Shown here piece by piece: positions 46,234 to 58,734 of a stretch of DNA of 64,000 bases; positions within the stretch are counted from its first letter, which is position 1, and each line of letters opens with the position of its first letter. The position numbers and the translations under genes are program-made. Below the pieces are notes generated by a model. The model had not been told where the DNA came from, made no database searches, and was given only the letters and a program-made list of their open reading frames with translations. This DNA comes from Gongronella butleri. Lineage: Eukaryota; Mucoromycota; Mucoromycetes; Mucorales; Cunninghamellaceae. Location of the stretch: contig JAIWZP010000020.1 in the NCBI GenBank assembly GCA_025201375.1, positions 248,001-312,000 of the forward strand, given 5' to 3'.

Positions 46234-48699
46234 AATCGATCGTGGTGGGTGCTTTGGACAATAGGGCGGAGAAAGGAGCGGACAGGGGCTGCAATGACGA
46301 GAGGGATGGTTCAAAAAAACAACAAAAAACAACAAAAATAAAAAAGCAATGGGTGTCTGCTTTTGCAATGCTGAACTGTCGAAGCAAAAAAATGACAAAG
46401 AAGATGAAGAAAGAAAGAAAAAAAATTGGGGGGAAGCAACACCAAGGATTCAAGAAACCAAAACCGGGCATCCTAGATAAAAGGAAATGCACGCGATGCG
46501 CCGTCTAAATAAGGTTCGGCTGGATGTTCGATGCGGCCGTGCTGACGTGGATCTTGTCAACGGCCGAAATGGCGGGCAAGGCAGAAAAACACGTCCAGTG
46601 CGCGGCTCGCCGTTCACTTTTCAAACCCCATGAAACGATGCATGCACGATAAAACAAAAGACGGGCGACAATTTCTATCGGTCACGTATGAACACCCTTA
46701 TTTTTTTTTCTCGGGACAACATTGAGATACCATGGCACTCTGTGTAACGTTCCATCGTCCTTTTTTGCGCTCGTCTCGCTCAATGCTTAAAAGGAAACCC
46801 TAAATGGTTGCACCCTTACGAACGAGTCTAATTTGCGATCGCGAAAATTCGAAAAAGACCGCCAAGGCGGACGCAGCCACCGTCACCTGTATGCACTACG
46901 ATTGGCACAATATATCATGCCGAGCCCTTTTCGCGCGGGACCTCCGGGCGCTACAAACCCAGCGCCATGGATCACCTCGATTAAGTAGGAGCTCCAAGGG
47001 GCAGGATAAATCACGGTGCCTGCTCCCCTTCCTTCCAAAAAGCCAATTGGGTGCAACGGAAGAAAAATAAAAGATTTAGGGACCTGTAATTTCCAAATTT
47101 GTCAATGGCCATTGCCCTTTTGAATTCCGGAACACTTGTTTTCAACACTGCCCTTGCACAAGAACGAATTGGCGCGCGGGCTATCCTCATCCTTATTTTG
47201 CAAATGCGCGTCACCGGATCTAATTCTTTTGTCTTGCCTATTGTTGTTGCATCCAGAAATTCTGTGCGAGGAACACAAGGCCTAAAAATAAAAAAGGCCG
47301 AGTTGCCCAATACCTTGGTGTCGGCAGCCCTTTTTTACTGTTTTTTTTTTAAAGGGAGCGAGTGGTGCTTGTAATCTCTCGCCCCGAGGCGCATCATCTA
47401 AAAATCATGTGCGTGTGATGTTCATGCTCAATGAAAATTGAGCTGAAAAAGGCAAACAGGCGCCAAGTCTCGATTTGCATGGCGCGGCCACTGTTGTCAT
47501 TGGCAATTGACTACATCGGATCCGTGCCCGTCATCTCTATCAATCACCAATCACACTTGTCGCACGACAAACACGTTTGGACACGTCAAACCCCCATCGA
47601 ATAAAAAAAAAAGCAAAAACAAGCGAGAACGTCTCGTCACGCGATTTTCGCGAATCGTCGCCTTCCTTCTCTCTCTCCTTCTAGGTGACTGTTCGAAATG
47701 GGACAATGAAACACAAGCACGGGCGTCGTGCGTGCAACCATGGGCGATCTAAAAACATAGAAAAGAGGACAGAGGGCATGTGTCCAGGCGAATTGCTGCC
47801 ACTGACGGCGGGAGGACCGGAAGCGGACTGAAAATTGCATTGTACAACCCTCCCCTCCCACACACTTGTGAGCAATAGACGATCAAAGGCCAGACAATCA
47901 ATACGTTTTATGAGATCACATATGAAGTGTGTGTGCCAGGGTATTTCGAAACGGCCCTTTTGCTGAACAACAGCACAAAAAATGATGCAGATGCCAAATT
48001 TGCATCGTACGATGGTCTCGCCAATTTCGTATTGTGTGACCAGCATGCGACAGGGACTTGCGCATCGAACCCTTGTGTCACTAAAACCTTATACTCAGCA
48101 TTTGCACATTGAAGCATGCTGATTTCGGTCTAGTTGGCTGCTGGGTCGTGTCACATGCATCTGTCCCGCGTTGGAGACATGCACTCTGTTGTTTCCCCTC
48201 TTTTTTTTTTTTTTTCTGTTATTTTTTTATCGTCTTTCTCCCACATTGGCGGCTTAATTTTTTTTTTTTTTACACGAGTGCGGGACGCTTAATTGCCGCG
48301 GGTTCGTGATAAATGCAATTCCCACGTTACTGGAAGTTGGAGGAAAGCCAATTTCGGCAGCATCCCAAGGACCCCAGCATTAGGTAAGCCTACATGACAT
48401 GATGCCATAAGCTTGCTTCCGCCAGTCGTGATTCAAGCATTGGCAAAGGACGAGCAATGATGTGTCATTGGTTTAGCTGGATGGGCAACATATTTGACAG
48501 CAGATAAATTGCATGATAGTGCTGAAGAGGGCATAAAAACGCGTATCTTTGTTTATTTTACAGCACCATTGGTCACATTTGAGCTGTGCTTTGGTGAATA
48601 GATGGTAGGCTAGCAATAAAGGAGAAAATAAATGTAAGCAATAGAGAAAGAGTCGCGGATTGTTGGAGAAAAATGAGAAAAAGAATAAAAAAAAAAAGA
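46234..48699. other. Gene-free intergenic region
   Basis: Upstream of the MHYT gene. Many short frames but none with splice-consistent extension or protein character. ccaat/attgg motifs are near 46890, 47045 and 47168. Poly(T) runs at 48200 and 48258. No gene is supported. Confidence 0.4.
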
Positions 48700-49199
48700 A
48701 ACACGCATTAAACAATCATCCGACATGAAAAGCGGTTAATCGAATAATCTCGGAAAGCGAGCACTGCATACCGTCTAGACTTCTTCTGTCTTTTGACACC
48801 TAATGTTGGCTTGGTTCTAGTATTGCCTAGTACACGGCACTCTTTTGATCGATTTTTGCATCTTCCGGATGGGGTTTCTTTTGGCAAACCTGGCTCAATG
48901 GCTCCGAAGTTGGGCCACGCCGATAACTGAAGCAGGGGCTGCAACATTCAAATCTTGTTGGCTTACAATATCGATGACTCGAGGATTTGCAAGCTATTTT
49001 CGGGATACAATTGACATTTTGGCGCTTTGTCCCGTGCTGATGCATTTGATGTGCATCAAACTTGTTGTGGATACTTTGAGTCACTATTGTTTGCATCATG
49101 TGCGAGTAAAAAAACGTACACATTGACCTAGTGCTTGCAGAGAAAACCGCAATTGGAGCTGTAATATTGTATTTTCTAACTTGTTGATGGAGTTACAAC

Positions 49200-49640
49200 C
49201 TTCAAGGAACTAGCTTCTTAAAATGAGTGGTTCCGCTTTCTCTCGTTCAAATAAGCCTACCCCTGAAGCGCAGCGACCACCGGATGGCGCGCAATCATCA
49301 TTTTCGAAAATGGCGGATTTTCCAAGGGGTGAAGTCGAGGACTTGAAAACGATGAAATTTGGTTCCTCAGATCGCCACGCCATTTAATTTCATTGTAGAC
49401 TCACGTCTTTCACCGACGGAACTGCAATAAAAATCTGGAGGCTATCGACTGGTTGTCGTGTAAAATGCAAATTGCCTATTTTTTTCGCCTCAAGTCAAAG
49501 TTGACGAAAATTGACCAGAGAGCCACAAAACAGAGACCACCAGAAAGAGCACGGTCTATTGAGTACATGGATATGGATGATCACATCAAAAAACGAGTTC
49601 CAGGCAGAATTCATGCGACCAGCATGTTTGCGGGTCAACT
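49200..49640 (+). repeat. Dispersed repeat B, forward copy
   Basis: Matches the reverse complement of 34430-34850 and in part 51430-51520. It includes a 54-codon frame starting at 49223 (MSGSAFSRSNKPTPEAQRPP) ending at the TAA near 49387, not conserved in the other copies. A peptide-level similarity ERARSIEYMDMDDH here versus ERAHLAAYMDADDHEF in the inverted copy hints at a once-coding element. Confidence 0.65.
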
Positions 49641-50564
49641 TAGACGCGTGACAATCCGCGTCAGACGTCAACTGACACGCGTCTGTTTTTAATCAAATTC
49701 ATGCACCTGGCGTCTCTCTTGCTAGTGAACGCGTTAGCGCGGCTCTATGGATGAGTTCTTCCCGCTCAATTCGCTGTTGAAATTAAATCAAAAATTGCTC
49801 ATTGCTCGCCAACGTGCAGATCGATCACGCGCCTTTTGGATGTTTCCCGTCGTTTTACAATGCAATGCATCTTGTGTGTGAGTTTGAAAGAATTCTGCAG
49901 ACCTGAATTTTCGATTTTTGTTTTGGAGCTCGCCGACGCTAAAAACTGATTTTACGTGTAGTGCGCCCAAACGTAGTTTGCCATCAGCAAAACGTGTTCC
50001 ATTTGGTAATTAAAGCCCGCTAGGATACGATGAGGAACGTTTCGACGTTTTGCCACGTCTGATTGACGATCTTTTACATGGATGGCCACTAAAAACGTCT
50101 CTTTCTTCTGTTTCTCCTGGCAAAATTGTTCAAATAGAACCAAACTTCACTCAAGTAATAACGCTTCACATCGGCTATCTTTTTTCAAAGTTTAGGTGCG
50201 ACTGAATAATAAAAATCCAAAATCCTTGTCAGACACCAAAGATGGTGGAAAATGGACAATACAAAACGCCTGACTCCATGCTTTGCTCACTCTCGTTTTT
50301 TTAAGATAGGATGAAGATGAACTCTTTGGAGGCCCCAATTATTGCGCAAACGAGATGAATTTTGGCTCGAGCTGCACGGCGCGTAAAAAAAAAAAAAAAA
50401 GAAAAAAGAGAAAAAAATAGGTGCTCTGCAGTCCTGCAACCACTCCCATTCTTAAGCCTAGTCCTTATGAGATTACATACGATGAGGCCAGGGCAGCTGC
50501 AAGACGTCTGTCGATATGATTCGCATGATGTTTGTCGTTTTCTTTCTTTTTTGCTTTGTTTCTT

Positions 50565-50595
<31 letters not shown>

Positions 50596-51429
50596 CAAAA
50601 ACACCGCTTGTGAGCAAGGACCGGAGACTCCAGATTCATGACAGCGGCTTCTTGCAGGGATGAAGCGATGCGTTCGCCAAGCACCGGTGTAGGTGAGCTT
50701 CATCTTGTTTATTTTTAGCGCATTCTGTTTGGAAAGCAGTGTACAGCATTTTTATGAAAAAGTCGCTCGAGTGCACTGATGCATTGTATTTTGAGCTACG
50801 TTTTTGGAGTCCCCCCGAAGAAATTGTAGATTACTCAACCCTCGATTTTCAACGAGTTTGAATTTTTGCTGGGGTTTGCGCACTGTGAAATCAAAAATGG
50901 TGAAATTTAAACCCCGACATGCACATCCCTTTTTTCGCCTTGAATTCGTCATTTTGGTCCACCTTGCATGGACTTTCGAACCTTGATGGGCATTCAAGCA
51001 CGACTTTTTTTTTGTCTCTTTTTTTCTTGTTGACACTCTGCAAAGTCGACCATAGTGTGCAAAAGAAGTGCCCTTTATCAGAAAGAGTGCTCTCCAAAGG
51101 TGCCATCTTTCGTTCCATCCAAAGGAAAACCAAGTCATATTATCGAAACTTGTGTGGCCTAGTGCGAGATGCGCGCCTGCTTTTTTTTTTTTTGATTTTT
51201 TTTTTTTTTTTGTTTTAGCGATTATGAGCACTTTTTGAGCTGCTGCGCATCAGACTTGCTGCATATGTTTTGAGCATATAACACTGTACTCGCGCGCTGT
51301 GCATTAAAAGCGGGGATCGGCCAAGTGGTTGTTGAGAAAAGACCAATCGACCTTTTTTCACTGTTTCTCGATCGATTGTCGACCAATTCTGCATCCAACG
51401 AGGCGAGGTGAGGTCCAACAGATGGTATC
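49641..51429. other. Gene-free repeat-derived region
   Basis: Low-GC sequence with homopolymer runs (50380, 50570-50595, 51180-51210). 49950-50143 on the minus strand has a 60-codon frame with a protein-like look (HVKDRQSDVAKRRNVPHRIL), possibly a transposon relic, but it has no recognisable domain. No gene is supported. Confidence 0.35.
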
Positions 51430-51520
51430 AAGTCCTATCTTTCGAATGAGCCCACTAGTGAGGCGCTGCGACCACCGTATGATGCGTATTCATCATTTTC
51501 GAAATTCGCAAATTGTAAAA
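51430..51520 (+). repeat. Dispersed repeat B, short third copy
   Basis: agcccactagtgaggcgctg and cgaccaccgtatgatgcgta with ttcatcattttcgaaatt align with 49254-49316 (agcctacccctgaagcgcag, cgaccaccggatggcgcgca, atcatcattttcgaaaat). Homology fades after about 90 nt. Confidence 0.55.
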
Positions 51521-52659
51521 ACGGGTACATATCGAAACCATGCTTCAACTGACGTGGAATCAGCTGTGCCACGTATGATTTTGGTTTTTGTTCGACGCGT
51601 ACAGCGCAGTAAAATGGAGAATGATCAAAACGCAGCCGTGGTCTTTGCGACTAAAGCACTATATTGATGGATTTTGGTCGTTTGCAATGTCATTGATTTG
51701 GGGCGCGGCTGTTCTCCTTGAAACATCAAGTACGACACAACATTCATGCGACTGGAAAGCCCGCTCAACAATTGGATTACTCAACAGCGAGGCTCAAGCA
51801 TTTGAAAGCATGCGCAAGCGCGGCTCGCTTTCGAAGCGCGACGCGGCCCGAAAGCAGAGCCCAATGGTTTTTTTCCACCGGGGCATCCCGATTCTCTGGC
51901 GGTTTAGTCTTCTGGCAATGCCATGTAGGCTCAAGGCCATTGCATTTTGAAAGTAACAAGCATATTTTGCAAACAATTGTCGTTGAAGTCCCCCTCCCCC
52001 CTTGTTTTTAAAGGGATTCTGGGTGAGTGACAACGATCCGGTGGTCCTTGGGGGAACTCAACATTCCGAAAAAGCGAATCATCAATTCACACTCGCTGCT
52101 TGCCCAAAAAAAAAAAATAAATAAAAAAAGGAATTTTGTTGACAAACGATGATCTTTGGGCCACTGCTTTGGTCTGTGTGATGACGTGAGAGAAACAGGG
52201 GGAGCAAATGATCAGCGCTGGCGGCATTCCGGGCCAATGAATGGGCAAAAATGCCGATTTTGCCGTGCTCCTCAGATAAAAAAAAAAGGCGGGGTCGTGC
52301 AGCTTTATCAAATCTGTTGGGTATGGATGGACAGCAAATTGTGCAAGAGAGAGCCACACAGGTAAAAGTGTTCGCATTGGACCTGTCTGCATGCCTTTGT
52401 TTCTTTGCTTTTGTTCCTTTTTGTTATAAGAGGCCATAAATGAAGAGAATTGGTGCTGACAGAGACGACTCCAAGGACGCCAAGGGCAAACCGGGGTAGA
52501 GAATTGCATGCACGCGATTGGTGACACAGAGCTACCCCGTATTTTTCATGACAAAGGGACAATGCTTGGATCTCAGCTTCAGTTTTTCCTTTCCTTTTTT
52601 GCCATTTTGCTTTTTTTCGCAGAACGTCGTCTTTCTTTTCTGTATTCTCCACACAAACA
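51521..52659. other. Upstream region of acyl-CoA synthetase gene
   Basis: Gene-free. The last 80 nt before the ATG (52580-52655) are T/C-rich, the usual leader composition. ccaat/attgg motifs are near 51770, 51870 and 52235. No TATA box is clear. Confidence 0.4.
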
Positions 52660-55167
52660 ATGGTCAACAAGGTCAACCTGGAAAAGCAAACCTACGAAGT
52701 GCCCAATTCGCGCAAGCCTGGTCAAACTGGTAAGCGTCCTCTTGCCCTTTTTGCCCCTTTTTGCTCGCTCACCCGCGTTTTTCCACCCCTTTTTTTTGTT
52801 TTCCCTTTTTTTTTTTTATAGGCATCTACCGCAACGGTGCGCGCACCGAGCTCATGTCCACGTTCCACCCCAAGGTCAAGACGACGTGGGATATTTTTAT
52901 GCATGGTAAAAAAAAAAGGCGAAAAAAGAGAAAAAAAAGGGGCGATTTGGCTAAAATAGACATCATTTTTTTGATAAGGTTACAAGCAATCCAAGGACCG
53001 TCCATGCTTGGGCCATCGCAAGGTGCTTGCGGACGGCAGCCGCGGCCCATACGTGTGGGAGACCTACCGCCAAATTCTTCATCGCATCACCAATGTTGGC
53101 TCTGGCTTGATGAACTTGATCAACCACACGATGAACGACTCGCGCACGAGTGGCATTCCCATTGGCATCTGGGCGGTCAATCGCCCTGAGTGGTTCATTG
53201 CGGACATGGCCTGTGCTGCCTACAGCTTGTACACGGTCGCGCTTTACGACACTCTTGGCCCCGATTCGGTCGAATACGTCGTTAACCACTCCGAGGCCGA
53301 GATCATCTTCTGCTCGGGCGACCACATTTCGGATCTGCTCAAGCTCAAGGCCAAGCTCCCTAAATTGCGCACCATTATCTCGCTCGACGCCCTTGAGGAC
53401 GGCCCCGCCACGCCTGGCGTCGTTGCAAAGTCGGCCATCGTCAAGGCCTGGGCAGAGGAAAAGGGCATCATCCTCACGGACCTCAAGACTCTCGAGGAAG
53501 CCGGCAAGAAGAACCGCCGCTCCGTCAACCCCCCTCAAGCTGAGGACCTCAATTGCTTGATGTACACCAGCGGCACCACGGGCAATCCAAAGGTAAACAG
53601 AAGAAATCCAATTCCATCCTCCTGATATGGAGAGTTTCACATGCTTGCCGAAAACAAATGCAAGATCGAAACACCAACTTTATTTCGCTTTTTTTGTGTC
53701 ACAAATGCCTAACTTTGATGCTTTTGATTTGTGCAGGGCGCCATGCTTACGCATGCTAACTTTGTTGCCGCCGTCGCAGGCTCGTACGTGTCCCTTGGTG
53801 GCGACGAGAATGATATCAACATCTCGTACCTGCGTAAGAAAAAAAAAAAAAGGAAGAAAAAGAAAAAAAAGAGAAAAAAGGAGAAAAAAAGAGGGCAATT
53901 CGCGCTGACACGCTATTTTTAGCCCTTGCGCATATCTTTGGTCGCGTTTCCGACAGTGTTGCGATCGCGTATGGTGCGCGCGTCGGGTATTTCAGCGGCG
54001 ACATGCTCACATTGATGGAGGATGTGCAGGCGCTCAAGCCCACGGTGATGCCCTCGGTGCCGCGCCTTTTGAACCGCGTGTACGACAAGATTGCCGCATC
54101 CACCGTCAATGCGCCCGGCATCGTTGGTGGTCTCGCGCGCAAGGCGGTGGCCGCCAAGCTCGAGAATCTGGCCAACCAAAAGGGTTACACCCACCCCTTG
54201 TGGGATCGCCTCTTGTTCAACAAGGTCAAGCAGGCCTTGGGCGGCAACATGCGCGTCATGATCACGGGCTCGGCTCCCATTGGCAAGGATGTCATGCAAT
54301 TCTTGCGTGTCGTCTTGTGTTGCGACATTCGCGAGGGCTACGGCGCCACCGAGACCACCGCCGCCACGGCATGCCACTATGAGGGCGAATACCAGGCCGG
54401 ACACTTGGGCGCGCCCTTCCCCTCCAACGAAATCATGCTCGTCGACGTGCCCGAGATGAATTACCTCTCGACAGACCCTTATCCTCGCGGTGAAATCTGC
54501 GTCCGCGGCCCCACCGTCTTCAAGGGCTACTTCAAGGACGATGAAAAGACCCGTGAGGCTCTCGATGACGAAGGCTGGTACCACACTGGCGACATTGGCT
54601 TGATCAATGAACGCGGTGCCCTTGTCATCATTGACCGCAAGAAGAACATCTTTGTAAAAAAAAAAATCGCGTTTTGAAACAATCAATTCAGTCAAAACTC
54701 ACTTTTTTCTTTCTCCCTCTTTGCAGAAATTGGCTCAAGGTGAATACATTGCGCCCGAAAAGATCGAAAACGAGTTTGTCAAGGAGGCCATTGTCGCGCA
54801 ATGCTTTGTGTATGGCGATTCGCTTCAGAGCTCGCTTGTGACGATCGTTGTGCCCGACCCTGAGGTCATGCCCTCGTTCCTGGCCGCCAAGGCGCCCAAG
54901 CTTGCTGCCGAGAACCTGACCTTCGAGCAATACTGCAAGCATCCTCAGGTCGTCAAGCTTGTCATGGCCGATTTGGTCAAATCTGGCCGCAAGGCCGGCC
55001 TCAACGGCTTTGAGATCCCCAAGGCCGTGTACTTGGAAGCCGAGCCCTTCAGCATGGAGAATGGCTTGCTCACCCCCACTTTCAAGCTCAAGCGCCCCGA
55101 GGCTCGCAAGTATTACCAGGTCCAGATCGATGCCATGTATGCTGAACCTGAAAAGGCCAAGTTGTAA
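52660..55167 (+). CDS. Long-chain acyl-CoA synthetase, peroxisomal (ends in AKL)
   Basis: Activates fatty acids to acyl-CoA with ATP. Six exons: 52660-52729, 52822-52905, 52979-53592, 53737-53833, 53923-54653, 54727-55167; 678 aa. Signatures of the ANL superfamily: the P-loop YTSGTTGNPKGAML (residues ~246-260), SYLPLAHIFGRVSD, MPSVPRLLNRVYDKIA, the A5 motif IREGYGATETTAAT, and the FACS motif DEGWYHTGDIGLINERGALV followed by IIDRKKNIFKLAQGEYIAPE. The protein ends EPEKAKL-stop. AKL is a good type-1 peroxisomal targeting signal, so import for beta-oxidation is likely. There is no N-terminal presequence or membrane anchor. It resembles plant LACS6/7 and other ACSL proteins in domain layout. The call is secure; localisation is inferred from the last three residues. 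Confidence 0.93.
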
Positions 55168-56779
55168 AATTCCCCCATCCCCCCCTCCACCTCCCATTTT
55201 TTTTTTTTTTCGTCGATACACAAATGATACAAGCAAATTAAAAACACCAACAATTGTAATTTTTTTTTTCACGCACGCGCGATTTTTCAAGTTTCATGGT
55301 TAAGATGCAACTTTTATTTTTTTCACAATGACAAATGCATGAAGCCCTGTCTAGCTTGTCAATGAGCGCCTGGTGCGCCCTGGCAAAGGCGATGACGGAT
55401 TTTAAACGACGCGAGATCCAATGACACGATCTCGATGTTGACATTTGCCAATCACCTTGAAAATCTCGTCAATGACCATGTACGTGCGATCCTCCGAGCG
55501 GCACGGAAACACGCAATGGCGCATTTCTTGCCAAACTGCGCAAACAATGAAAAAAAAAAACAGAATTCGTCAACCACATGATCCAATGTGCCGTGTGTGG
55601 CATGAGCCGCTTTTACGCAATTGAAAGCACCTTGTCCGTCAAGTCAAAAGTGGCTTTGGTTTCGAATTTGAGCTCCTTGGAAAAGAATAAAATGGGAAAA
55701 TTCCAACCAAGGTCTTTAAAAAAAACAATTTATTGATTTTGGTACGGTGTTTCTTACGGCGTATCTTATTTTCCACGTTGGGACGAGCCTTCCCAAGGCG
55801 GACGCTTTGCTTCATCCGAGCAATCAGGCAGAAATCGATATGCATTGACTTGTCATCACGCTCTACAATCACTGGTAGAAATGAATAATGAGAGAAATCG
55901 GCAGAAATTTGGTCATTTCACGACCTATAATTCAGCATTTACATGTACATGTGATGTAGCGCCGCAATACGTATGCATCTTTTCGCGTAAAGGTTCCGGT
56001 GCATTGACCTAATCCTGTAGAGACAAGAAATTCTTGATCGAGAGGCGTTGCATGAAATATCATAGAATTTTAAAACATTTGGCTCGGCTTAAAAAAATGG
56101 CATCATCATGCAAATAGACAAACAAGCCGCTTTTGCCCATTTGTTATGGCTGCGGGTGCAGGACAAGCAATGGCCGCAGGCGGAATAAATCAAAAGAAAA
56201 AAAAATTAAGATGCTATTGCAGGGTCTTGACGTATAAAGGTGCCGCGCATGAACGGTGTGACCAAAATCAAGGCAAAAGGATGACATAAAACAAATGTCA
56301 GGCGAGCCAAACAAAGCGCGTCGGGCTGTCACTGAGAATAACAAGGTGTCAGGTCACACAAGCGGCGCGCGAAGCAAAATTCAGGGTCGCCATGGCCGAC
56401 TTTTTGGTGACATGCCCAATTCTATAGCAATTGTGCGTCCTAAGGCGAGGCAGGCTCTGGGGGCAAATGCTTCCTCGATGCGAATTGATAAAAAAAAAAG
56501 AGGATGAGGCGGATTGCGCACCGAGAGGGGGGGCAAGGGAGGCGTGCAAGCAATAAAAAGCGAATGTGCAACACCAATTTAGGCCAAAGTTAGGAAGGAT
56601 GACAGGGCAAAATGACTCATTGTTACCAGCAGCGCGGGGAGTTGGCCCATGTTTGTCTGTCAGCGAATCAGAGCGGATTTAAGTCCTCAAGAGCGTCGAA
56701 CTCGGCCACTCGCTTCACTTTCTTTCTCTCCTTCCATCCTTGCATTTTTTTTTCCACCAAAATAGACCCCTTCCCAAAG
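55168..56779. other. Intergenic between acyl-CoA synthetase and DAHP synthase
   Basis: Holds the 3' flank of the acyl-CoA synthetase, the doubtful minus-strand relic (55330-56030), and the leader of DAHP synthase (56700-56770, T/C-rich). attgg/ccaat motifs are near 56566 and 56650. Apart from the relic no gene is seen. Confidence 0.4.
55330..56030 (-). pseudogene. Possible small gene or gene relic, unidentified
   Basis: Several protein-like blocks lie in order on the minus strand, separated by plausible introns: GLGQCTGTFTRKDAYVLRRY (about 56010-55945), then LIVERDDKSMHIDFCLIARM with KQSVRLGKARPNVENKIR (about 55873-55760), then LGWNFPILFFSKELKFETKA with TFDLTDK (about 55715-55632), then WQEMRHCVFPCRSEDRTYMV with IDEIFK (about 55540-55450). 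Donor/acceptor signals exist between blocks (GTAAATG...CTACCAG; GTAAGA...TTTTAAAG; GTGCTT...GCGCAG). The last join is out of frame with the best-looking reading, and no start codon is convincing. It is either a real gene with a junction I mis-chose or a decaying one. I do not recognise the family. Confidence 0.3.
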
Positions 56780-58480
<1,701 letters not shown>

Positions 58481-58734
58481 ATTTCACTTTTTTTGCAACC
58501 CTCTTTTTTCATATATCACACTGGGTTTTCTTTTTTGCATCATAATCAAAACATAGAATTAAAAAAAAAGTACGCGATATTCTCTTTTAAAGATCGAAAT
58601 TGAGGGGTCTCTCTTTATTGAAGCATGCGAAGATCAATGGGTGGGATGAGGCAACAAATATAAAAAATGCTATGCAATTAAAAAAATTATGATACAATTG
58701 GTGAGAAAGGGGAGAAAATGAGAAAAGAAATGAT
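58481..58734. other. Convergent 3' ends of DAHP synthase and UTP3
   Basis: 254 bp between the two stop codons. AT-rich, with short A/T runs. No gene is seen. Confidence 0.5.

Noticed and set aside
48845..49126. 93-codon plus frame and overlapping 98-codon minus frame
   Set aside because: Neither extends by splicing or shows a domain; cysteine/histidine pairs in the minus frame do not form a regular zinc motif.
53008..54695. Long minus-strand frames opposite the acyl-CoA synthetase
   Set aside because: Shadows of the strongly biased plus-strand coding sequence.
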